The position numbers and the translations under genes are program-made. Positions 1 through 11,955 of a DNA stretch of 64,000 nt are shown in pieces; the stretch's first letter is position 1; every line of letters starts with the position of its first letter. Source of the stretch: Leptobrachium leishanense (taxonomy: Eukaryota; Chordata; Amphibia; Anura; Megophryidae); assembly GCA_009667805.1 (NCBI GenBank), contig CM019066.1:121834692-121898691 (forward strand), written 5' to 3'. Under the pieces are notes generated by a model. It searched no databases, had not been told where the DNA came from, and saw only the letters and a list, made by a program, of their open reading frames with translations.

Positions 1-2182
<2,182 letters not shown>

Positions 2183-2422
2183 TCTCACAGAAATGAGTAC
2201 ACCCCTCACATTTTTGTAAATATTTTATTATATCTTTTCATGTGCCAACACTGAAGAAATTACACTTTGCTACAATGTAAAGTAGTGAGTGTACAGCTTG
2301 TATAACAGTGTAAATTTGCTGTCCCCTCAAAATAACTCAACACACAGCCATTAATGTCTAAACCGCTGGCAACAAAAGTGAGTACACCCCTAAGTGAAAA
2401 TGTCCAAATTGGGCCCAAAGTG

Positions 2423-3424
2423 TCAATATTTTGTGCGGCCACCATTATTTTCCAGCACTGCCTTAACCCTCTTGGACATGGAGTTCACCAGAGCTTCACA
2501 TGTTGCCACTGGAGTCCTCTTCCACTCCTCCATGACGACATCACGGAGCTGGTGGATGTTAGAGTCCTTGCACTCCTCCACATTTCGTTTGAGGATGCTC
2601 CACAGATGCTCAATAGGGTTTAGGTCTGGAGACATGCTTGGCCAGTCCATCACCTTTACCCTCACCTTCTTTAGAAAGGCAGTGGTCAACTTGGAGGTGT
2701 GTTTGGGGTCGTTATCATGTTGGAATATTGCCCTGTGGCCCAGTCTACGAAGGGAGGGGATCGTGCTCTGCTTCAGTATGTCACAGTACATGTTGGCATT
2801 CATGGTTCCTTCAATGAACTGTAGCTCCCCAGTGCCAGCAGCACTCATGCAGCCCCAGACCATGACACTCCCACCACCATGCTTGACTGTAGGCAAGACA
2901 CACTTGTCTTTTCTACTCCTCACCTGGGTGCCGCCACACACGCTTGACGCCATCTGAATCAAATAACTTTATCTTGGTCTCCTCATACCACAGGACATGG
3001 TTCCAGTAATACATGTCCTTAGTCTGCTTGTCTTCAGCAAACTTTGCGCGCTTTTTTGTTCATCATCCTTAAAAGAGGCTTCCTTCGACGACAGTCATGC
3101 AGACAAATTTGATGCAGTGTGTGGAATATGGTCTGAGCACTGACCCCTTCAACCTCTGCAGCAATGCTGGCAGCACTCATACGTATATTTCCCAAAGACA
3201 ACCTCTAGATATGACGCTGAGCACGTGCACTCAACTCCTTTGGTAGACCATGGCGAGGCCTGTTCTGAGTGGAACCTGTCCTGTTAAACCGCTGTATGGT
3301 CTTGGCCACCATGCTGCAGCTCAGTTTCAGGGTCTTGGCAATCTTCTTATATCCTAGGCCATCTTTATGTAGAGCAACAATTTTTTTTTAGATCCTTAGA
3401 GAGTTCTTTGCCATGAGGTGTCAT
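2423..3424 (-). pseudogene. Tc1-family transposase pseudogene
   Basis: A Tc1-type DDE transposase would cut and paste the surrounding element by binding the inverted repeats with N-terminal helix-turn-helix domains. Reading the minus strand from ATG at 3424, the first residues MTPHGKELSKDLKK fit the family. The frame is then lost at a T-run near 3381-3390. The C-terminal 179 residues (2962 to 2423) are open and contain HDNDPKHTS (second catalytic Asp) and DLNPIEHLW (catalytic Glu). The block that should read WTDETK reads WYEETK near 2970, so the first catalytic Asp appears replaced by Glu. Frameshifts and the lost Asp make it inactive. The family assignment is secure. Confidence 0.85.
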
Positions 3425-3580
3425 GTTGAACTTCCAGTGACCAGTATGAGAGAGATCAAAAACACCAAATTTAACACACCTGCTCCCCATTCACACCTGA
3501 GACCTTGTAACACTAACGAGTCACATGACACCGGTGAGGGAACATGGCTAATTGGGCCCAATTTGGACATGTTCACTTAA

Positions 3581-4011
3581 GGCTGGGGTCAGACTAACGC
3601 ACTGTTAACGTGCGTTCTGGCGCACTTAATCACGGCCGCACTAGCAGCAAATGACGGGCAATGACAGCCAATATACGAAGTACGGTCGCACGAAAGTCCG
3701 GCCACGCAACTCAAGTGGAAAATGAACGCATTTTTTTGAGAACGCAGAACCCCTAGTACGGACGTACAGAGTGCGCTGCGCCCGCTAGCGGTGTGTGTGT
3801 GTGTGTGTGATTTGGAGACGTCAGACCCTGCTCGTGTCCGGCCAACATAACGTCCAGACGCAAAAAGTTTCCTGGTTTGGATTCGTAAAACATACGCACG
3901 AAAATGCGCATCGTATGACCGTTTTCGTATATTCCGTGAAAAAATACATCAATGCGTTCGGACGCACTTTTTTACGTTCGCGTGTAAAAATGCTTTTGTT
4001 TGACCCTAGCC
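3581..4011. mobile_element. PIF/Harbinger-like MITE, copy 1 (nested)
   Basis: This 431-bp non-coding element starts GGCTGGGGTCAGACTAACGC and ends with the reverse complement, TTTGACCCTAGCC. It is flanked by TAA at 3578-3580 and at 4012-4014. It sits in the right arm of the Tc1 element, and the uninterrupted left arm of that host shows the pre-insertion sequence with one such triplet, so the 3-bp TWA duplication is read from the sequence. TWA duplications are characteristic of PIF/Harbinger. A short GT repeat lies at about 3791-3809. Three relatives are at 8103, 38500 and 61988. No transposase is encoded. Confidence 0.8.
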
Positions 4012-4222
4012 TAAGGGTGTATTCACTTTTGTTGCCAGCGGTTTAGACATGAATGGCGGTGTGTTGAGTTATTTTGAGGGGCAGCAAATTGACACTGTTA
4101 TACAAGCTGTACACTCACTACTTTACATTGTAGCAAAGTGTCATTTCATCAGTGTTTTCACATGAAAAGATATAATAAAGTATTTACAAAAATGTGAGGG
4201 GTGTATGCGCTTCTATGAGATA

Positions 4223-6996
4223 ATGTATACATATATTTATATATGTAATGTGCCAAAACATTGACCAGTGATGTCGGATTTAAAAAAATTATACAAGACG
4301 ACAAAAATTATAGCTGCGTGATCCCAGTTCAGAATGAGAGACGTCAAAAATATTTTTGAATAAACTGACAGAAGATCTCCTTGGTCTATAAGAAATATAA
4401 GTTGCTTGGTAGAAGCAACACTGAAGTTGTAGTTGCAAATCCATATTGTAAACTATTCCGCCAAACAGTGATGACGCGCTAGTAGTGCAGCACGGTCGGC
4501 TAATGTCACATTGTTTTATTGTTCGCATTCTGCGCAGTTACACACACCTCCTCCTCCTCCGGGAGAGAATAGCAGAAGCACAAACAATTTGACCAAATTT
4601 TAATACTCTGTCTCCGCGAGTCTGTGTTCTTTCATCCACCAGCCTTAAGACCAGCTGCAGGTGCTACACTATATAAAGTAATAGAAAGTGTCTGAAATGT
4701 AACAGTGTAAGCAGTGTTTTAAGACCCCTGTCTGCTTTTTATTAATAGTCAGATTCTGTTCTATCAACAGCCGTTACTGCCTTCAGCTTATACTACAGCA
4801 TCAATATTTTGATAGGCAAAATGATCTATTAAAAAGTTACTAATGATATTCTGTGAAAATATATGGCATGCAGTTCCATACACTTCAGCTATTTCCCTGG
4901 AAGGGGATAAATTATGACTCCGAAGGTGAAAAAAAAAAAAAAGAGGAAATCAGAGGTTAGAGAGGCTGGGAGGCCAAGTAGCATGAAAAAGACCCCTCCA
5001 TCAAACACAAACCTGGCAGCTTAAACAGAAACAGACTAATGTCTGTGAGCTAGTGGGTAGCTTAATTAGGCCAAATGAAAATTGCGCTCGTTTGGTACCA
5101 TCGTATCTTCATTACTGCTTTATGGCTAAACTAATAAATTACATTTCTGGAGTAGGTGATGAAAAAAAGTAAAATTTTTTTTTTTTTTTAAAAATAATGG
5201 TTTTCACCTGATGACTACCAGAAGGAGGTGGGATACATTGTTGGACAAGAATAAAATTTTAAGTTAATGTATTTACAAAAAATATTTTTTAAAAAAGTCT
5301 AATAATTCTGGAAATATATATTAAAATACCGTGTGTCAAAGAAAAATCTAAAAATGGGGAAACTCTTACAAAGTGTAAATATTTATAAATTCATAGAGGG
5401 GAAAAAAACAAAAACATCATTTTGAAGCATTTCGATCACGAGGTATATAAGGAATTCATTATCAGCTGTTTGTTTGCCGCCTCTTCTCGTCTCGCCCTCC
5501 TCTGAGCACGTTACTGTAAACTGTTGCTTTTAACAAAAAGGCCGCCGAACGACTTGAACGTGTTACAATGATGACATTCCAATTTACATATCAGTATAAA
5601 ACATTGGAAATAAGGAAATGCTTGGCAGCGGTAAAGATAAATAAATAAAATACATTCAGATAAACAGCACCAGTGATCTGTGACTATTGCCCAGGAAATA
5701 CGGCTTTATCTGATGAGCCGTTTATTTATCAAGCGGTGAATCACCTCGTTGTCTTGTGAGAAATTCAGAGGAATGTGTAATTGGCTTGACTTAGACACGT
5801 AATCTGGAAATTTATTGAACATAAAATGGAAATCCGTAGCGTGCTATCCTGTCGTTCTCTGAAAAAACAGGCTTGACGCCCAGTTTTTTTTTTCATGCCC
5901 ATTGTACAACGCTATGGACCATGTTGAAGCCTTAGAAATAATTGTGATTGTATTCGGTGTCTCTTTCTCATTAGACTCGTGTCATGAAGTTGGCTCTAGC
6001 AATCACTGGTTGGATTTCTCTTCGACAAATTTTATATCACGTTCCCTCGCACGTACAAAAAAGACGAATGAACATTGATAGAAGGTAAACAAGTGCGTGT
6101 CTCATTTCTGTGCACACAAATGCCCCCTAGACTCTAGTTAAACAAAGCTACTAATGTGCGGTCAGTTACTTGGCAAAACCACTTTGTGCTGATAACACCA
6201 GCGCTCGCTATTCTCCGAGGGTTTTGCAGTTGGAAGACTGCTCCTACCTCATCCCTCGATGCTTCTGATGCGGGTGATCCTCCGACTACACGGCGCCAAC
6301 CACAACATGCTACCCACCGTGAGAGAGCAGAACGCAGCCTGTTTTAGTCAGAAGTTATCGTCTATCATACTGATTGACGAAACCAAGAGTGAGCAGAAAA
6401 AATAAACACGAACAGAGGCTGCAGTGTATGGGGTGTTCACCTGGGAGTTTTAGTATTTGGCCTTGCTGATCCCACTCTCATGCTAGGTTATCTTCTCCTC
6501 GTGCTATCATTTATCATCGTTTTAAGAAAAGATTTAATTTAAGTAAAAAGGAAAAAAAAAAAAAAAAAGCCAACCCGTAGCTTATTCAGTGTGGTTTCTC
6601 TCATTTATTTAACGTTTGCTTCTCGGTATTCTCTTCTGAGCTGTCACCTAGCCGAAGCGGAAAACAAATTCTCTCGTCACTGTCTCTCGTCGCCGTGCAT
6701 GTAACCACCTGAAAAGTTTTCTTTTTGTCAGTTCCATTACGACACTAATAATTAAATCAGTAACACAGAATTCAAGAACGCTGGCACGTAAAATGCTCCG
6801 AAACGGGGGAGAACTGAAGAGCTACGCTGGCTCAGCGTTTCAGTCACATTTATAAAATGTAACTACTGAAATCCATAACAGCAGTTCTTTTTGTAGATAT
6901 ATATATATATATATATATATACGCACACATGAACACATACATACACAGGTCAGTAATACACTATAAAAAAAAAAATCTGATTTTGACAAAGTTATA
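4223..6996. other. Low-repeat, gene-free stretch with possible conserved non-coding DNA
   Basis: No transposon ends, no long open frame with a known domain and no RNA gene were seen. The part at about 5030-5170 and 5440-6040 has mixed base composition without repeat character and homeodomain-like ATTA cores. That is compatible with, but does not prove, a conserved non-coding element. A run of A lies at about 6550-6568 and a TA microsatellite at 6898-6921. Confidence 0.4.
6898..6921. repeat. (TA)n microsatellite
   Basis: About 12 TA units followed by a short CA-rich stretch. Simple sequence only. Confidence 0.9.
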
Positions 6997-7000
6997 TTAA

Positions 7001-8043
7001 CCCTTTCGCTGCTGAGGCATTTCACGCCTGTGTGCGGAGCTAATTTTTACCGGTTTCGCTCATCATGTTTAAACGCGTTTTGAAACCTTATTTTATTATA
7101 TGACCCAGCCATATTATATATCGTTCTTTCCGGCAGACTCGGCAGATTCATAATATATCACTATTATATGTATTTGTCATGTCCTGCCTGTATATTATAA
7201 CAAAAAATGCAATAAAATTTGAATTTTCAATAATTTACAACGTGTAAAGTGGTTTTTTTTCACATTTTAACATGCGAGCGTTTGCAGTTATATTTTCTAT
7301 GAGTTGCGCTTGTTAAAAAAATTAGAAATGGGGGACTTGTTACATTTTTTTGGGGGGAAATTACAAATTTTTTAACAATTGCACCCCATACCAAAATCAT
7401 TAGTGCAGCATCATTGTTCACATTATAATTTTTTTATTTTCATTTTTTATTTTTTTCTTAACATGTTTGGTATCGTTGGAAAGGCCATGCTCTGCTGTGG
7501 CAGCTAGGGGTTACAAAACATTAACCCCTAGCTGCCACGGATCGGGAGATAGGGGGTTCATTGACGCCAGTCATCAGGGGGAGATCCCGGAAGCTTGGCC
7601 AACATCCAAGATGTTAGCCAGCTCCGGGAGAGGATCGTGATCTGGCGCCTAATCACGATCCGGCCCCATTGGGTTAAAGCCAGCCACTGTTTGGAAGGGC
7701 AGGCTGTGCCCTTCCAAACTATGCCTGCCTTTGACCGCTGTCCCCAGCCGATCGGGAGGGAGAGAGGTCCAAAAGACCACCCCTCCCTTTCAGGCACCTT
7801 TCAGTGCGGGGGGGGCGCCTGAAATAGCTGTCATCGCCCTAGCGCGATGACATCTATTGTCTCCGCCGGGGTCCCGGAGTGTCGGGCTGACATCTTGGAT
7901 GTCAGCCCGCACCGTGGAGCCGCAGCAATCAGCCAGAATCCCAGCTGATTGCTGCCTCCTGTGCTAGGACGCGCTCAGCGCGTCCATAGCACAGGAGAAC
8001 CATTTGGCTGAACGAGCTGAGCACGTCCTTAGCAGCCAAGTGG
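7001..8043. mobile_element. piggyBac-type non-autonomous composite element
   Basis: The element is bounded by TTAA at 6997-7000 and 8044-8047, the target duplication typical of piggyBac. Its ends are imperfect inverted repeats: CCCTTTCGCTGCTGAGG on the left and CCACTTGGCTGCTAAGG read on the minus strand from the right. Inside, at 7499-7538, lies a perfect 16-bp stem (TGGCAGCTAGGGGTTA and its complement) around a short loop containing another TTAA (7521-7524). This looks like two elements joined end to end. The left part (7001 to about 7490) reappears at 63335 to the window end. No transposase is encoded; the two 75-79 codon frames at 7558-7822 overlap on opposite strands and have no known domain. 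Confidence 0.7.
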
Positions 8044-8102
8044 TTAAATATAGCACTACAAATTTCTTATTACACACAATCAGCTATACTTCGTTATACT
8101 TA

Positions 8103-8568
8103 GGCCGGCGTCAGACAAACGCAGTGATCACGTCCGTGTTGCCGCACAGTTTAACGTCCGTCGTAGCATAGAATCATGATCAATAGAGACCCACACACGA
8201 AGTAAGTGTTCACCGAACTGCACACGCACAACGCACGTGGCAAACAGACGCAAGTTAGGCAAGAACGTAAAACCGCTACCACAGACGTGCAGAGTGCGCC
8301 AAGTCCGCATAGCGTTCTGTGTGAGTGATGAGATGTCAGAAGCAGCGCATTTGCGACGTCCAGCACCTTGACGCACAAAATGGCTTTTCATATCCTTTTT
8401 CTAAATTTTTGTATTTTTCATATTAATTTTATTTCCCATAGTTCCCTTTTTTTCTACATCCGTCAACAAAAACGGACCGTGTGGTGTCTACAGTATCTTC
8501 CGTCAGTACGTCTGTCCGTTGTGCACGCACGCAGAGTGAGCTCTGACTGCGTTCGTCTGACATTAGCT
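8103..8568. mobile_element. PIF/Harbinger-like MITE, copy 2 (diverged)
   Basis: The left end reads GGCCGGCGTCAGACAAACGC and the right end carries the complementary GTCTGAC block. The flanks are TTA at 8100-8102 and 8569-8571. It shares terminal sequence and general composition (CG-rich, ACGTCCG-like words) with the copies at 3581, 38500 and 61988, but is clearly more diverged and about 40 bp longer. It is non-coding; the two overlapping minus-strand frames inside are by-products of CG-rich sequence. Confidence 0.65.
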
Positions 8569-9036
8569 TTAGGGTTTTTCCTTTAAAAGTGAAACTAAAC
8601 ACTTACATAAGCTGTAACTAGAAATGTGCAATTCGTTTCGCTCCAAATTCGGACAAAAATCCATCATTTTCATATTTCGGGAGCATTTCTGGAAACGAAA
8701 TATCGACCATCCGAAAATTTCAGATCGATTCGGGTGATTCTTATCAGTTTTTCGTTTTTTAGGAGTTATTTTGTTTTTTATTGGTTATTTAAGAATGGGA
8801 AGTAGATTACTACCAAAAGAATGAAAGTTTATTTTTCTAGGACTTTTTAGGCATTTTTTGGGTGAAATTTTAGGTTTTCTAACTTTTTTTAAAGAAACAA
8901 GGCTTTTTAACCCATAGGTTTCAATGCAGCATATGAATTCGCACACTGCTGGGCAGCGCCTCTCTGCAGATGGTTTTGGTGATTCAGATCAATTAATTTT
9001 TCGGATCAGGTAGTTTTTCATTTTTTATGAGTTGTA

Positions 9037-9245
9037 CCGGCTGGGTGGAGTAGAGGTAAAATCACTGCTCTGCGTGGAGAGAGCCTTTGGAGACACGGGT
9101 TCGATCCCAGCAAGAGCACCTCTCCAGTAAGTGTCCTTGGGCAAGACACCTAACGGTACAGACTCGCCACCCAGGACATACTTGAAAACGAGAGAAATCT
9201 CAATGTGTCCTTCCTGGTAAAATCCTTTCTCAAAAAATAAATAAA
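9037..9245 (+). mobile_element. tRNA-derived SINE, copy 1 (near full length)
   Basis: The 5' part resembles a tRNA: a box A-like stretch in TGGGTGGAGTAGAGG (9042-9056) and a perfect box B, GGTTCGATCCC (9098-9108), the internal promoter used by RNA polymerase III. The middle contains CCAGTAAGTGTCCTTGGGCA. The 3' part (about 9170-9233) matches the tail of the LINE at 49171-49232 almost base for base and ends in an A-rich (AAAT)n tract. It lies inside the hAT foldback element and so is younger than it. It is the reference copy for the fragments at 15094, 21897, 22717, 31681 and 52338. Confidence 0.85.
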
Positions 9246-9248
9246 TAT

Positions 9249-11034
9249 ATGAATCCACACACTGCTGGGAAGTTCCCAGCAGTGTGTGGATTTATATGCT
9301 GCATTAATTATACTGCAGAGAGGCGCTTCCCAGCAGTGTGTGGATTCATATGCTGCATTAATTATACCGCAGAGAGGCGCTGCCCGGCAGTGTGTGGATT
9401 CATATGCTGCATTAATTATACCGCAGAGAGGCGCTTCCCCACAGTGTGTGGATTCATATGCTGCATTAATTATACTGCAGAGAGGTGCTTTCCAGCAGTG
9501 TGTGGATTCATATGCTGCATTAATTATACTGCAGAGAGGTGCTTCCCAGCAGTGTGTGGATTCATATGCTGCATTAATTATACCGCAGAGAGGCGCTGCC
9601 CGGCAGTGTGTGGATTCATATGCTGCATTAATTATACCGCAGAGAGGCGCTTCCCCACAGTGTGTGGATTCATATGCTGCATTAATTATACTGCAGAGAG
9701 GTGCTTTCCAGCAGTGTGTGGATTCATATGCTGCATTAATTATACTGCAGAGAGGTGCTTCCCAGCAGTGTGTGGATTCATATGCTGCATTAATTATACT
9801 GCAGAGAGGTGCTTTCCAGCAGTGTGTGGATTCATATGCTGCATTAATTATACTGCAGAGAGGTGCTTCCCAGCAGTGTGTGGATTCATATGCTGCATTA
9901 ATTATACTGCAGAGAGGTGCTTTCCAGCAGTGTGTGGATTCATATGCTGCATTAATTATACTGCAGAGAGGTGCTTTCCAGCAGTGTGTGGATTCATATG
10001 CTGCATTAATTATACTGCTGAGAGGTGCTTCCCAGCAGTGTGTGGATTCATATGCTGCATTAATTATACTGCAGAGAGACGCTTCCCAGCAGTGTGCGGA
10101 TTCATATGCTGCATTAATTATACTGCAGAGAGGTGCTTCCCAGCAGTGTGTGGATTCATATGCTGCATTAATTATACTGCAGAGAGGCGCTTCCCAGCAG
10201 TGTGTGGATTCATATGCTGCATTAATTATACTTCAGAGAGACGCTTCCCAGCAGTGTGCGGATTCATATGCTGCATTAATTATACCGCAGAGAGGTGCTT
10301 CCCAGCAGTGTGTGGATTCATATGCTGCATTAATTATACCGCAGAGAGGCGCTTCCCAGCAGTGTGTGGATTCATATGCTGCATTAATTATACCGCAGAG
10401 AGGCGCTTCCCAGCAGTGTGTGGATTCATATGCTGCATTAATTATACCGCAGAGAGGTGCTTCCCAGCAGTGTGTGGATTCATATGCTGCATTAATTATA
10501 CCGCAGAGAGGTGCTTCCCAGCAGTGTGCGGATTCATATGCTGCATTAATTATATCGCAGAGAGGTGCTTTCCAGCAGTGTGCGGATTCATATGCTGCAT
10601 TAATTATACTGCAGAGAGGTGCTTCCCAGCAGTGTGTGGATTCATATGCTGCATTAATTATACTGCAGAGAGGCGCTTCCCAGCAGTGTGTGGATTCATA
10701 TGCTGCATTAATTATACTGCAGAGAGACGCTTCCCAGCAGTGTGTGGATTCATATGCTGCATTAATTATACTGCAGAGAGGTGCTTCCCAGCAGTGTGTG
10801 GATTCATATGCTGCATTAATTATACTGCAGGGAGGCGCTTCCCAGCAGTGTGTGGATTCATATGCTGCATTAATTATACCGCAGAGAGGCGCTTCCCAGC
10901 AGTGTGTGGATTCATATGCTGCATTAATTATACCGCAGAGAGGTGCTTTCCAGCAGTGTGTGGATTCATATGCTGCATTAATTATACTGCAGAGAGGCGC
11001 TTCCCAGCAGTGTGCGGATTCATATGCTGCATTA
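9249..11034 (+). repeat. 54-bp minisatellite array, about 33 units
   Basis: Each unit reads roughly GTGTGTGGATTCATATGCTG, then CATTAATTATACTGCAGAGA, then GGTGCTTCCCAGCA, total 54 bp. Variants differ at a few sites (ACTGCAG or ACCGCAG, TTTCC, TTCCC or TGCCC). A four-unit block is itself repeated near the start: the GCTGCCCGGCAG variant is at 9379 and again 216 bp later at 9595. A short palindrome (9249-9295) joins the first unit to a unit in the opposite direction, and one inverted unit is also in the left arm near 8930-8970. Two long open frames cover the array only because 54 is a multiple of three and the unit lacks stops in those frames. Confidence 0.95.
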
Positions 11035-11354
11035 AAAACTATGGGTTAAAAAGCCTTGTTTCTTTAAAAAAAAGTTAGGAAACCCAAAATTTCACCCAAA
11101 AACAATTCCTAAAAAAATAAAGTAAAGAAATTTTCTACTTCTACTAGTAATCTACTTCCCATTCTTAAATAACCAATAAAAAACAAAATAACTCATAAAA
11201 AAATGAAAAACTAATTGATCCGAATCACCAAATCACCGAAATGAACCAAAACAAAAACCTGTCCAAAATGAACCGAAATGAAAAGAAAAAAAATGAAACT
11301 GAAGAAAAAGTCATGCACATCCCTAGCTGTAAATAGATTACTTGAGCATTATAA

Positions 11355-11955
11355 ACTAAACTACATTATAAAACACATGCTGCTGGGTTTATTTCTCTGT
11401 TTGCGGTAATTGCATGTTGAAATGGAAAATAAAGTAAAGTTCCGATCTCGTTTGCATTTTTTGTATTTTTCCCATGATGTAACATTAACCAAAAGCTTTG
11501 CTTTGTGGCTCTTGATTATTTAACAGTTGATGATGTGGAGAAAGGAATATTTAGATAAGGCAGCAGGAGGGCTATTGTCCTTTTTCTGCTACCTGAGATA
11601 AGAGAGGACAGCTGTATGAGATATGACAGGGAGTTTAAATGACTTCTGATCTACCCCCTGGTGATGTCCTTTGAAAATATCTCATTCAGTATAATGATCG
11701 GAGTCAGTGATCGACTGATAGACTCAATTCTATGGCCAAAGCCACACAATGAGGATCAAGTGATGTAAAGATACTGTGAGCGCAGTTTACAACACGAAAT
11801 ATCACGCAATAGATGCACCCAGTGATACATATAGAGTAAAATATTTTTTAACTAAATAAACAAGAGAAAAACAAAGCACATGTAAGATATCAGTGACATA
11901 AGATAAACACAATAAGGACATTTCCTTCTTTGGGGGTAGAGCCCCTTCGTTGTAT
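11355..11955 (+). repeat. Paralogous segment P, copy 1 (uninterrupted)
   Basis: This stretch aligns over about 600 bp with 26220-26657 plus 28272-28430, and with the complement of 22931-23123 plus 24191-24480. Shared landmarks include CATTATAAAACACATGCTGC, CCCATGATGTAACATT, TTTAGATAAGGCAGCAGGAG, CCCTGGTGATGTC and AGAGAAAAACAAAGCAC. No inverted ends, poly-A tail or open frame is visible, so it may be an unrecognised old repeat family or duplicated host DNA. This is the only one of the three copies without a large insertion. Confidence 0.75.

Larger units (their letters stand above)
2183..4222 (-). mobile_element. Tc1-like DNA transposon, long-TIR type, interrupted
   Basis: Terminal inverted repeats of about 200 bp can be read directly. 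The left arm (from about 2183 to about 2410) and the right arm (from about 4012 to 4222) are reverse complements, sharing for example ACACCCCTCACATTTTTGTA on the left. The extreme ends dissolve into TA-rich sequence, so the outer borders are approximate. The inside encodes a broken transposase on the minus strand. A separate 431-bp MITE is inserted at 3581-4011, within the inner part of the right arm. Many mismatches between the arms indicate an old, inactive copy. Confidence 0.85.
8619..11325. mobile_element. hAT-type foldback element carrying a 54-bp tandem array
   Basis: The outer ends read TAGAAATGTGCA on the left and TAGGGATGTGCA on the minus strand from the right. They are flanked by GCTGTAAC (8611-8618) and GCTGTAAA (11326-11333), an 8-bp duplication with one mismatch, as expected for hAT. 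Inverted arms of about 330 bp (8619-8975 and about 11000-11325) align over nearly their whole length. Between them lie a rearranged second piece of arm (about 8976-9036), an inserted SINE (9037-9245) and the 54-bp array. No transposase is visible, so it would have needed enzyme from elsewhere. Confidence 0.75.

Noticed and set aside
9037..9120. Possible tRNA gene (box A and perfect box B)
   Set aside because: The fold is incomplete, the same sequence recurs in several places attached to a LINE tail, and it ends in an A-rich tract, so it is a SINE head.
9269..11034. CRISPR-like regular repetition
   Set aside because: Units are contiguous 54-bp tandem copies with no unique spacers, and the surrounding DNA is a vertebrate genome.
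9249..11078. Two long overlapping open frames (609 and 587 codons) with an 18-residue repeat
   Set aside because: They arise because the 54-bp tandem unit is divisible by three and lacks stops in two frames on the same strand. No independent evidence of coding, and the first Met lies in flanking repeat sequence.
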